A stretch of 64,000 bases of DNA from UBA7672 sp963738625. Lineage in GTDB: Bacteria > Pseudomonadota > Alphaproteobacteria > Caulobacterales > Hyphomonadaceae. A program made the position numbers and the translations under genes. Below are positions 26,433-34,367 of this stretch, piece by piece (within the stretch, counting starts at the first letter, position 1; each line of letters begins with the position of its first letter). The DNA lies in assembly GCA_963738625.1 (NCBI GenBank), contig CAVTXH010000017.1:124001-188000 (forward strand), in the 5' to 3' direction. The notes beneath the pieces were generated by a model. The model ran no database searches and was not told the DNA's origin. It saw only the letters and a list, made by a program, of their open reading frames with translations.

Positions 26433-27131
26433 TTACGTCCTTGCAATGGGTGAACGCAGCGATCTGGGGGACCGCGGCGCTTCAGGCCAGATTCCTGACG
26501 CCAAAGGTCGGCTCGGGTTCTTCTCGTCGCTTGCGGCCTTCACCGAGTCGCGCACCTTTCCGGCTTCCAGCTTGCGCGAAGCAAGGGTCGGCAAGGTCTC
26601 GTCAGCGAACATCTTGACCTGCGAGATCGTCGCCGAGTCCTTGGAATAATCTTCGAACAACTTGATCGCGTGATTGTGAGTGTCGATCTACAGGGCAGCG
26701 TAATCGCAGTCGAAATCCTCATCGCCATCGGTTTCGACCAAGTCGTTGATCCGGCGCATCTGGAAGTCGTCCGGCATTTCCGGCGGCGGGGCGAGGGCGG
26801 CGGATGCGGCTGCCTTCGGCTTTTCAACGGCGGCCTTGTGGTCGTCGATCATCTTCTGGGCGAAAGCCTTCACCGCGGCGTTCTTGGATTTTTCGAGCGC
26901 CATTTCGCTGGTGCGGATCTCGACGATGCCGCCCTTGCCGGCGGCGTTGACGAAGTCCTGCGCCTTGCGGATGCTGGTCTCGGTATCGGGGGTGACGGAA
27001 GCCGGCTGCGTGAGCGCCGGATTGTTCGCCGGCGCTGTGGCGTCGGTCGCACAGTCGCTCGAATTGTCGCCGCAGGCGGAGAGCGCCAGCGCGGTGAGGC
27101 AAGCGGCGCTGAAAAGCATGAGGCGGGGCAT
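26433..27131 (-). pseudogene. DUF4142 exported protein gene with an in-frame amber stop
   Basis: From ATG 27131 the product begins with a lipoprotein-like signal (LFSAACLTALALSACGDNSS), then the DUF4142 domain (IVEIRTSEMALEKSKNAAVK, AFAQKMIDDHKAAVEKPKAA). A TAG at 26688-26690 interrupts it after DFDCDYAAL. The same frame goes on without a break: IDTHNHAIKLFEDYSKDSAT, ISQVKMFADETLPTLASRKL, to a stop at 26433. One base change (CAG to TAG) explains the interruption. It could be a recent pseudogene, a sequencing error or, less likely, a read-through stop. Confidence 0.75.
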
Positions 27132-27256
27132 GTGGCTCTCCAAAATTAGCGCCCCGCCCCCCGTCTGGAGGTGAGACGCTGCCGCCGTGGCGGCCGGTTC
27201 CGGCTCTGCAAATGTGGCGAATTGATTCAGGTTCCCGCGTGTTACGAGAAGAGTGC

Positions 27257-29553
27257 TCAGCCCTGCATGTAGGCGGGCAGCCAACCTTCGTGCGCGGCGC
27301 GAAGGGTGGAGAGAGGGAACTTCCCAGTCACCGCGCTCATCCAATTGAGAATGCTTGAGGTGCACTGAAAGCCGCCTATCCTCAACATCGCGGCCTGCAA
27401 CCGGCAGCCGGCACTTGCTTTGTCGCGCATCGCGTAAATGGTTGTCTGGTGCTCGCTGGCGCTTCGCGGCCAGCAGATAGCGAGCTTGCGACCCTCTCCA
27501 AACAGTAGCGTCAAGGCACTCGCGCCGTAAGGGCGTTGCCGGTACGGCCTGAGAGTTCAGTCCACGTTTAGCGAAAGCCGCGATTCCGCAGCGAAATCGC
27601 CATCTCGGCAGCGGCACAGGCAATGCCGCCTTCGCTGATGTCGTGAACTGCGTGAGCGAGACCAGTGGTGACAGGCTCGCGCACGAAATCGGCATGGCGT
27701 CTTTTCATGTGCGAGATCGATTGGCGGTGCTGATCCTGCCGCGATCCATCAAGCCCGAGCTGCACGCGGGCGAATAGCGACGCACCATGATGCACCCATG
27801 GCCCCGCACAATGAGTAACCTGTCGTCCGCCTGCGCACCCTTTCAGCGTCGCGATCTTCGAGAGGTCTTCGATCAACCCAATTCCGCCAACCACCGGAGT
27901 AGGGGGAATCCCTATGCCGTCGGTCTCGTTATAGAGAGAGACGTTCCCACTCACGACCGGGAAGTCGAGCACGCGGCACGCCTCGGCCATGCCCTCGATC
28001 GCCTTGACGATGACGCCCATCGTGTCCGGCTTCTCCGGGTTGCCGAAATTGAGGTTGTCCGTGATCGCGATTGGAGTCGCGCCAACCGCGCTGAGATTGC
28101 GATACGCCTCCGCCACCGCCTGCTTGCCGCCCTCATAGGGGTCGGCCGCCACATAGTGCGGGTTGCAGTCGGAGCAGATCGCCAGCGCCTTGTTCGTGCC
28201 GTGGATGCGCACGATGGCGGCGTCGCCACCAGACTGCGATGAATCGATCGTGTCGCCCATCACGTGGCGATCATACTGTTCCCAGATCCAGCGCTTCGAG
28301 GCCATGTCCGGCGACGACATGAGCTTGAGCAGCACTTCGCCATAATCGGCAGGCTCAGGGTATTTCGAGATGTCGAGCGCAGGCGCGGGTTTTGGCGGGT
28401 TCCACGGCCGGTCGTAGTTCGGCGCATCCTGCGAGAGCGGCGGGACCGGAATATCGCACACGACTTGCCCAGCTTGCTTCAGCACCAGACGTCCCGTGTT
28501 CGTCGTGTGGCCGATCACTTCGGCGTCGAGGTCCCACTTGTCGAAGATCTTCTTCGCGTCCGCCTCGCGCCCGGGCTTGAGCACCATCAGCATCCGCTCT
28601 TGAGATTCGGACAGCATGATCTCGTAGGCCGTCATGCCCGTCTCGCGCTGGGGCACCTTGTCCATGTCCATCTCGACGCCGACGCCGCCCTTGTCGGCGA
28701 TCTCGACGGAAGAGGAAGTGAGGCCCGCTGCGCCCATGTCCTGGATAGATTGAATCCAGTCTGTGGCCATCAGTTCGAGGCAGGCTTCGATCAGCAGTTT
28801 CTCGGTGAAGGGGTCGCCTACCTGCACAGTCGGCCGCTTCTCTTCATCGCCCTCCGAGAATTCCGCGGACGCCATGGTCGCGCCATGGATGCCGTCGCGA
28901 CCGGTCTTGGAGCCGACATAGAAGATCGCATTCCCCGGCTCGGCGCCGCGCGAATAGAAAATCTTGTCCTGGTCCGCGAGACCGACAGCCATCGCGTTGA
29001 CGAGGATGTTGCCGTTGTATCCCTTGTGAAACTGCGTCTCGCCTGCGACCGTGGGCACGCCAACGCAGTTGCCGTAGCCGCCGATGCCCCCAACCACGCC
29101 CGCAACCAGGCTGCGCGTTTTCGGGTGAGACGGATCGCCGAAGCGCAGAGCATTCACCAGCGCGATCGGCCGCGCGCCCATCGTGAACACGTCGCGCAGG
29201 ATGCCGCCCACGCCCGTCGCCGCGCCCTGATAGGGCTCAATATAGCTCGGGTGATTGTGGCTCTCCATCTTGAAGATGCAGGCTTGTCCATCGCCGATAT
29301 CGACGACGCCCGCGTTTTCTCCGGGACCCTGAATGACCCTCGATCCTTTGGTCGGAAACTTGCTGAGATGCCGCCGCGTTGACTTGTACGAGCAGTGCTC
29401 CGACCACATCACCGAGAAGATGCCCATCTCGACGAGGTTCGGCTTCCGCCCCAGCCGGTCGAGAATGATCTGGTACTCGTTCGGCTTCAACCCGTGGCTC
29501 TTCGCAGACGCCTCGTCCTGCGGAGCAAGAAGAGGGGCGAGATCAGGCTTCAT
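27257..29553 (-). pseudogene. purL: Phosphoribosylformylglycinamidine synthase PurL, decayed 3' third
   Basis: From ATG 29553 (MKPDLAPLLAPQDEASAKSH) to about 27850 the reading is a normal PurL: LGRKPNLVEMGIFSVMWSEH, CSYKSTRRHL, MESHNHPSYIEPYQGAATGV, GGIGGYGNCVGVPTVAGET, QDMGAAGLTSSSVEIADKGG, NLNFGNPEKPDTMGV. Then the frame is lost near 27835 and regained near 27795, and a stop cuts it at 27568 after HAVHDISEGGIACAAAEMAI. PurL remnants continue in mixed frames (ALTLLFGEG, SQARYLLAA, FPLSTLRAAHEGWLPAYM) to a TGA at 27257. At least five indels. Even the first stop removes the last ~100 residues. Confidence 0.85.
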
Positions 29554-29690
29554 GCTCGGATGTCCAGCAAAGGTCGGCGCCGCGTTTCGAGCGTCATTTA
29601 CGCGACCGAGCCGATTCTGCAATGTGGCGGCACAAACAAGCTGGGGGCGGCTGTTTCCCGGCAAGATAGTCGATACTGGGGAGAAGCCTG

Positions 29691-30128
29691 ATGTCCCGCA
29701 CACGTCAGATTCTGTGCATTTTCTACGGGATGGTCGCGCTGATCGCCCTGATAGCCACATGGAGCCAGAACCTTCTCTATTTCACGGGGTCCGAACCTGC
29801 GGGCTTCGCAAGATACATTCTCGATCTCAAGGTCAACGGCGCCGCGCGCTCCTTCACGGTCGATATCGGTCTGCTTCTGCTTGCAGCTGTCGCCCTGATG
29901 GTGGTCGAGGCGCGCAGGCTCGGCATCCGCTTGGTCTGGCTCTATGTGATACTCGGCTTCGCTATCGCCATCAGCGTCACCTTCCCGCTCTTCCTTGTCG
30001 CGCGGGAGATGCGCCTGGCGAAGACCGACAGCACGCCATCGGCCGTGCAGCTCACGGTTTCAGACATCATCGGCCTCGCGCTCACTACGCTTGTCGTGCT
30101 GGCTATGTGCGGTTTCATACTTGCTTGA
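29691..30128 (+). CDS. DUF2834-type four-helix membrane protein
   Basis: A 145-residue integral membrane protein with four hydrophobic segments: LCIFYGMVALIALIATWSQN (7-26), TVDIGLLLLAAVALMVVEAR (56-75), LVWLYVILGFAIAISVTFPL (81-100) and IIGLALTTLVVLAMCGFILA (126-145). The start and pattern (TWSQNLLYF) resemble the DUF2834 family, whose function is unknown. It runs opposite to purL across a 137-base spacer and is followed 8 bases later by the macro-domain gene. Confidence 0.75.
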   Translation: MSRTRQILCIFYGMVALIALIATWSQNLLYFTGSEPAGFARYILDLKVNGAARSFTVDIGLLLLAAVALMVVEARRLGIRLVWLYVILGFAIAISVTFPLFLVAREMRLAKTDSTPSAVQLTVSDIIGLALTTLVVLAMCGFILA

Positions 30129-30136
30129 GGGCGGCG

Positions 30137-30661
30137 ATGCCCCGCGCCATTATCATCGAGCAGGGCGACATCACGCGCACACGCGCGGATGCCATCGTCA
30201 ACGCCGCCAATTCCTCGCTCCTCGGCGGGGGAGGAGTCGACGGCGCAATCCATCGAGCGGCCGGCCCAAGTCTGCTCGAGGAGTGCCGCAAGCTGGGCGG
30301 GTGTCCGCCGGGCGAGGCGAAAATCACTGCCGCCTACAACCTGCCGCATCGCCATGTCATTCATACCGTGGGTCCGATTTGGCGGGGCGGCAGTGGCGGA
30401 GAGCCACGGCTGCTCGCCAGCTGCTATCGCAAGTCGCTGGAGCTAGCCGTCTCGCACGGATGCAGGTCGATCGTGTTTCCCGCGATCTCGACCGGGGCGT
30501 ACGGGTATCCTGTAGTCGATGCGACAGAGGTCGCCGTTAGCGAGGCGGCGCTCTTCATGAATGTATCCGGCCCGGAGATCGACATCATTTTCTGCTGCTT
30601 CGATGCCGCTACGCGCGCCGTCTATGAATCGGCGCTGCCGCGCTACTATCCTAGGTCTTAG
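30137..30661 (+). CDS. Macro-domain protein, O-acetyl-ADP-ribose deacetylase-like
   Basis: A 174-residue stand-alone macro domain of the YmdB/MacroD type, which binds or hydrolyses ADP-ribose derivatives. The start ATG at 30137 gives IIIEQGDITRTRADAIVNAA; the open frame further upstream is unrelated. Ligand-binding motifs are VNAANSSLLGGGGVDGAIHR, HVIHTVGPIWRGG and IVFPAISTGAYGYPVVDA. Its 3' end overlaps the end of the leftward pseudouridine synthase by 11 bases. Confidence 0.95.
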   Translation: MPRAIIIEQGDITRTRADAIVNAANSSLLGGGGVDGAIHRAAGPSLLEECRKLGGCPPGEAKITAAYNLPHRHVIHTVGPIWRGGSGGEPRLLASCYRKSLELAVSHGCRSIVFPAISTGAYGYPVVDATEVAVSEAALFMNVSGPEIDIIFCCFDAATRAVYESALPRYYPRS

Positions 30662-31427
30662 AAGCTGACGCCTCGATCAGCGCATCGCGCTCCGCGCCCG
30701 TCAGCGGACGCCATTTGCCTTCTGGCAAATCGCCGAGCGCCAGCGGCCCGATGCGGACGCGCAGCAGGTCCGTTACTTCAAGTTGCACAAGCTCGCACAT
30801 GCGCCGGATCTGCCTGTTGCGCCCTTCGGTCAGCACGATGCGCAGCACCTGGGTGTCTTCCAGCTTCACCTTCGCGGGCTTCAGCTTCCGTCCGTCCAGC
30901 TCCAGGCCATGGCGGAGCAGGGCAATCTTGGAGCGATCGACGCGTCCCTTCACCGTCACTACATATTCCTTGTCGACCTGGCTTTCCGGCCCGATCACCG
31001 CCTTCGCCAGCACGCCGTCCTCGGACAGCACCAGAAGTCCGCGGCTGTCCTGGTCGAGCCGCCCTATCGGCGCGAGACTCGCCCGCGAGCTCGGAACGAT
31101 CGCTGCATGGCCGAACAGATTCTCGCGATTGAGCAGCCGCGCCGCGGGAACCTGGTCTCCCTCCGGCTGCGCCGACACCAGGCCGACTGGCTTGTGGATG
31201 ACCACTGATATCTGCGCGGCGAGACCAGCCTCCGCCCGATCGTTCAGCGCCAGGGTCTGCCCCGGCGCAATCTTGCGCCCGACATCATCGACCCTCTCGC
31301 CGTCGATGAAAACGGCGCCTGACTCGATCAGCGCCTCCGCCTCGCGTCGCGAACACACGCCTGACTGCGCCAGCCACCTGTTGACGCGTTGCGGCGCATC
31401 GCCGTCATATATGCGCGACCAGTTCAC
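30651..31427 (-). CDS. 16S/23S rRNA pseudouridine synthase (RsuA/RluB/RluF family)
   Basis: A 258-residue synthase. Residues about 14-60 form an S4 RNA-binding domain (RVNRWLAQSGVCSRREAEAL). The catalytic domain has IGRLDQDSRGLLVLSEDGVL with the catalytic Asp, and the family end LTEGRNRQIRRMCELVQLEV and LLRVRIGPLALGDLPEGKWR. The exact uridine cannot be told; RluB, RluE and RluF subtypes are alike here. The start overlaps the end of the enoyl-CoA hydratase gene by four bases. Confidence 0.9.
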   Translation of the reverse strand: MNWSRIYDGDAPQRVNRWLAQSGVCSRREAEALIESGAVFIDGERVDDVGRKIAPGQTLALNDRAEAGLAAQISVVIHKPVGLVSAQPEGDQVPAARLLNRENLFGHAAIVPSSRASLAPIGRLDQDSRGLLVLSEDGVLAKAVIGPESQVDKEYVVTVKGRVDRSKIALLRHGLELDGRKLKPAKVKLEDTQVLRIVLTEGRNRQIRRMCELVQLEVTDLLRVRIGPLALGDLPEGKWRPLTGAERDALIEASASKT

Positions 31428-32221
31428 CCCTTCTGCTCTCGACCTCTCGCCATCACCGCCCCGCGCGACTGCTCCGCGAAGTCGGCGGAGATGGTGGAGT
31501 TGTGCTCGTTGCCGCGCTCGATCTCGAGCTCCAGAGCCTTGTCGAGCGGCAGCTGCAGCCCGTCATCGATCACTGACTTGATCCGTTTCAGCAAGGCGCC
31601 GTCGACCTGCGCCATCTCCAGCGCCATCTTCTTCGCAGCGGGAAGCAGCTCGTCCGGAGCGACCACGCGGTTCACCAGCCCCCATCGCTCCGCCGTCGCT
31701 GCGTCGATGAAGTTGCCGGTTAGCGACATCTCCTTGGCGCGCGCCGCCCCGATCAGCCGCGGCAGTTTCTGAGACAGGCCCCACACCGGCATCAGCCCGA
31801 CGCGGCCATGGGTGTCGCCGAACTTCGCCTCGCTCGAGGCCAGCAGCACATCGCACATCAGCGCCACCTCGAACCCGCCGGTGATCGCAAAGCCATTGAT
31901 CGCCCCGATGATCGGCCACGGACAGGCGCCGAATGCGCGCGCCAGGTCGAGATCTCCGCCGTCAGAAAACTTCCCCGCCCCAAGCGTGAATCCGCTCTGT
32001 CCCGCTTCCTTGAGATCGACCCCGGCCGAGAACGCCCGTCCCGATCCGGTTACGATCACTGCGCGGATGTCGCTTGCCTTTGAAAGCTCGCGGATCGTCC
32101 GCACCATCTCGGTCCGCAGGGCGATGGACAGGGCGTTCATCGCCTTGGGCCGGTTCATGGTCATTACAGCGACAGGCCCGTCGCGCTCGACAAGAAGAAG
32201 TGGTTCGCTCTGCTCGGTCAT
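31424..32221 (-). CDS. Enoyl-CoA hydratase/isomerase (crotonase) family
   Basis: A 265-residue crotonase-fold protein. Features are VAVMTMNRPKAMNALSIAL, the oxyanion hole region AVIVTGSGRAFSAGVDLKEA, PIIGAINGFAITGGFEVALM and FGDTHGRVGLMPVWGLSQKL. The second conserved Glu of true hydratases is not obvious, as in many crotonase paralogues, so the exact reaction is open. It overlaps the downstream pseudouridine synthase by four bases; the CinA-like gene is 17 bases upstream. Confidence 0.88.
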   Translation of the reverse strand: MTEQSEPLLLVERDGPVAVMTMNRPKAMNALSIALRTEMVRTIRELSKASDIRAVIVTGSGRAFSAGVDLKEAGQSGFTLGAGKFSDGGDLDLARAFGACPWPIIGAINGFAITGGFEVALMCDVLLASSEAKFGDTHGRVGLMPVWGLSQKLPRLIGAARAKEMSLTGNFIDAATAERWGLVNRVVAPDELLPAAKKMALEMAQVDGALLKRIKSVIDDGLQLPLDKALELEIERGNEHNSTISADFAEQSRGAVMARGREQKG

Positions 32222-32238
32222 GTGCTCATCCCCAACAT

Positions 32239-33012
32239 TCAGGTCTTTGGATCGATCTCGGGCTTGGCCCCCTGGGCGCGCAGGATCTCGGCCATTGCAT
32301 CGACCGCTGCGGCAATCAGGTCCGGATCGCTGCAGCGCGCCACCAGATTGACCCCGAAGTCCGCCCCGCTCTTTCCCGGCTTCATCCAGGGATAGGAGCC
32401 GAAATTCACTTCCGGGCGCGCCTTGGCCAGCGCGCCGAGCGGCACGGCGATGTCGCCCTCGCGAACTCCTTTCGCCCGCACCGTATGCTGGTGCACCACC
32501 GCGCCCCCTTCTATGCGGTGGCCGACATCCTCCAGCATCCCGCGCATGATCGAAGGCACACCCGCCAGCACGAACACATTCCCCATACGGAAACCCGGCG
32601 CGCCTGAAACCGGGTTGGCCAGCAGCTCCGCCCCCGCTGGAATACGCGCCATCCTGAGCCGGCTTTGGTTCATCTCAGTCCCGCGCTCGGCATAATAAGA
32701 AGAGAGGACCGCAAGCGCGTCCGGCCGCACATCAATTGTCCGTCCGAAGGCGGCCGCCACGGCGTCGGCGGTGATGTCATCATGGGTCGGGCCGATGCCT
32801 CCGGTAGTAAAGACGTAATCATGCGCCTTCCGCAGGTGCTGCAAGGTGGCGACGATCGCTTCGTGGTTGTCGCCGATGACCCGCGCCTCGCGGACCTCAA
32901 CGCCCAGAGGGTTAAGGAATTCGGCGATTGTCTTTAGATTTGAATCCTGGGTGCGGCCGGAGAGAAGCTCATCTCCGATCAGGATGATTGCGGCGGTGAC
33001 GGTGCGGGCCAT
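32239..33012 (-). CDS. CinA-like molybdopterin-binding (MoaB/Mog) domain protein
   Basis: A 257-residue protein with the competence/damage-inducible CinA N-terminal domain: AAIILIGDELLSGRTQDSNL, TTGGIGPTHDDITADAVAAA, FGRTIDVRPDA and NVFVLAGVPSIMRGML. The C-terminal nicotinamide-mononucleotide amidase half of full CinA is absent. I chose ATG 33012, where similarity begins, over an upstream in-frame ATG at 33102. The family's pyrophosphatase activity on nucleotide sugars is not demonstrable here. Confidence 0.87.
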   Translation of the reverse strand: MARTVTAAIILIGDELLSGRTQDSNLKTIAEFLNPLGVEVREARVIGDNHEAIVATLQHLRKAHDYVFTTGGIGPTHDDITADAVAAAFGRTIDVRPDALAVLSSYYAERGTEMNQSRLRMARIPAGAELLANPVSGAPGFRMGNVFVLAGVPSIMRGMLEDVGHRIEGGAVVHQHTVRAKGVREGDIAVPLGALAKARPEVNFGSYPWMKPGKSGADFGVNLVARCSDPDLIAAAVDAMAEILRAQGAKPEIDPKT

Positions 33013-33217
33013 GTCCCGACTTAAGACTACGCGCGCGTCAACGTCCAGCGGCAGCGAACAAAGGGCAGGGGTGCGAGGCGGCGATGCGCCAATCCGGGCC
33101 ATCCCGTGAACGGCGGGTAAACGCCGTCTCCCGGAACTCTTTCAAATCCCGTCTCGGGCGAAGCCAATAATTAAATCTGAAGGCGCACAATGCGTCGAAT
33201 AAATAGACGGGACACCA

Positions 33218-33730
33218 ATGAGAACGACCAAGAGCTTCTCCAAGTCGGAGGACGGCACAACGCTGATTGAGTTCGCGTTGCTCGCTCCTGTGTTCTTCAT
33301 GCTCATCATGGGCCTGATTGAGTTCGTGCTCTACCAGTACAAGGCGTACACGCTCAATTACGTGGTCTACGAAGCAGCGCGCAACCTGCAGACTGGCGAG
33401 GTCCAAACCGCCGAAGACATGCAGGCAGCCTTCGAGGAGGAGGTCTGCGCCCATGCCGGAGTGCTGATGGATTGCGAATCCATCAAGTACGATGTCCGCT
33501 CATTCGACGAGCTCGACGAGGTCACGTATCCGCCCGTGGAGTTCGACGAGGACGGCAATCCCACGAACTTCGTCTTCGAGCCGGGCGGCCCCAACGAGTA
33601 CTCCGTCGTCCGCGCGACGATCGAGCATCAGTTCTTCACGCCCTTCATGGACAAGTTGTTCCGCATTGGCCCCGACATGCCAGCGATCGTGAACAGCTTC
33701 GTCGTTGTCAGGAACGAGCCATGGGCCTGA
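33218..33730 (+). CDS. TadE-like pilus assembly protein 1
   Basis: A 170-residue TadE-family minor pilin. After a short charged lead (FSKSEDGTTLIEFALLAPVF) comes the single hydrophobic helix FMLIMGLIEFVLYQYKA, then YTLNYVVYEAARNLQTGEV, as in TadE. Residues about 120-145 are acidic. TadE proteins are processed by the TadV/CpaA prepilin peptidase and help build Flp/Tad adhesive pili. Its stop overlaps the start of the next TadE-like gene. Confidence 0.88.
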   Translation: MRTTKSFSKSEDGTTLIEFALLAPVFFMLIMGLIEFVLYQYKAYTLNYVVYEAARNLQTGEVQTAEDMQAAFEEEVCAHAGVLMDCESIKYDVRSFDELDEVTYPPVEFDEDGNPTNFVFEPGGPNEYSVVRATIEHQFFTPFMDKLFRIGPDMPAIVNSFVVVRNEPWA

Positions 33731-34308
33731 TCACGCGCATCCAATCAAGACGCCGTCATTTCGCGTCGGACCGCCGCGGCATCGCCGCTGTCGAGTTTGC
33801 GCTCATTGCGCCGGCTCTTATCTTCCTTGTGATGGGCGTGCTTGAGATGTCGTTCCGCTTCCGGGCTGGGGACGGGGCCACGCGCTATGTACATCAGGTG
33901 GCCGATCTGATCGGACGCGAAAACAGTCTGGTGGAGGACGAGCTCGACATCATCTACCAGGCCGCTCCGAACATGATGATGCCGCTCGACACCACCGACA
34001 ACCTCGATCTCGACATTACTTCGATAGGGTTCGTCGGCGCGGAAAAAACGCCGACGGTATTCTGGCGGCGTGTCGCCGGCACCGAGGTCGACTTCGCCCT
34101 ATCCGACGCGGCCGACATGGGCCTCGAGGGTGAAACGGTGGTCCGCGTCGGCGTCCGCTATCGGTATGAGAGCGTGCTGTCCACCTTGTTCGGCGGGCCT
34201 GTGGTGTGGATCGAACGCGAAGCCTTTACGCGGCCGCGCGTCGAGCGGGTGATCACGCTCGACGGCGAGCAGACGGACGGCGGCGCGACTAAACCCTTCG
34301 GCACATGA
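33721..34308 (+). CDS. TadE-like pilus assembly protein 2
   Basis: A 195-residue protein beginning at ATG 33721, overlapping the previous gene by 10 bases. The prepilin-like region is FASDRRGIAAVEFALIAPAL followed by IFLVMGVLEMSFRFRAGDGA, with the Glu five residues into the hydrophobic part typical of TadE. It then has a soluble domain ending at a Pro/Gly/Thr-rich tail (QTDGGATKPFGT). With the upstream copy and the TadG-like gene it forms a three-gene pilus unit. Confidence 0.85.
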   Translation: MGLITRIQSRRRHFASDRRGIAAVEFALIAPALIFLVMGVLEMSFRFRAGDGATRYVHQVADLIGRENSLVEDELDIIYQAAPNMMMPLDTTDNLDLDITSIGFVGAEKTPTVFWRRVAGTEVDFALSDAADMGLEGETVVRVGVRYRYESVLSTLFGGPVVWIEREAFTRPRVERVITLDGEQTDGGATKPFGT

Positions 34309-34367
34309 CGATTAAATTTGCGACGGAAGCCGGCGTCGAAGCCGGTTCTTGAAAACGCGGAGCTACG

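Noticed and set aside
27132..27695. A long N-terminal extension of the DUF4142 gene
   Set aside because: This stretch is the decayed purL 3' end read in another frame; the DUF4142 signal peptide starts at ATG 27131.
29333..30136. A 442-residue open frame fused to the macro domain
   Set aside because: The upstream part is antisense to purL and out of frame with the DUF2834 gene; the macro domain has its own start at 30137.
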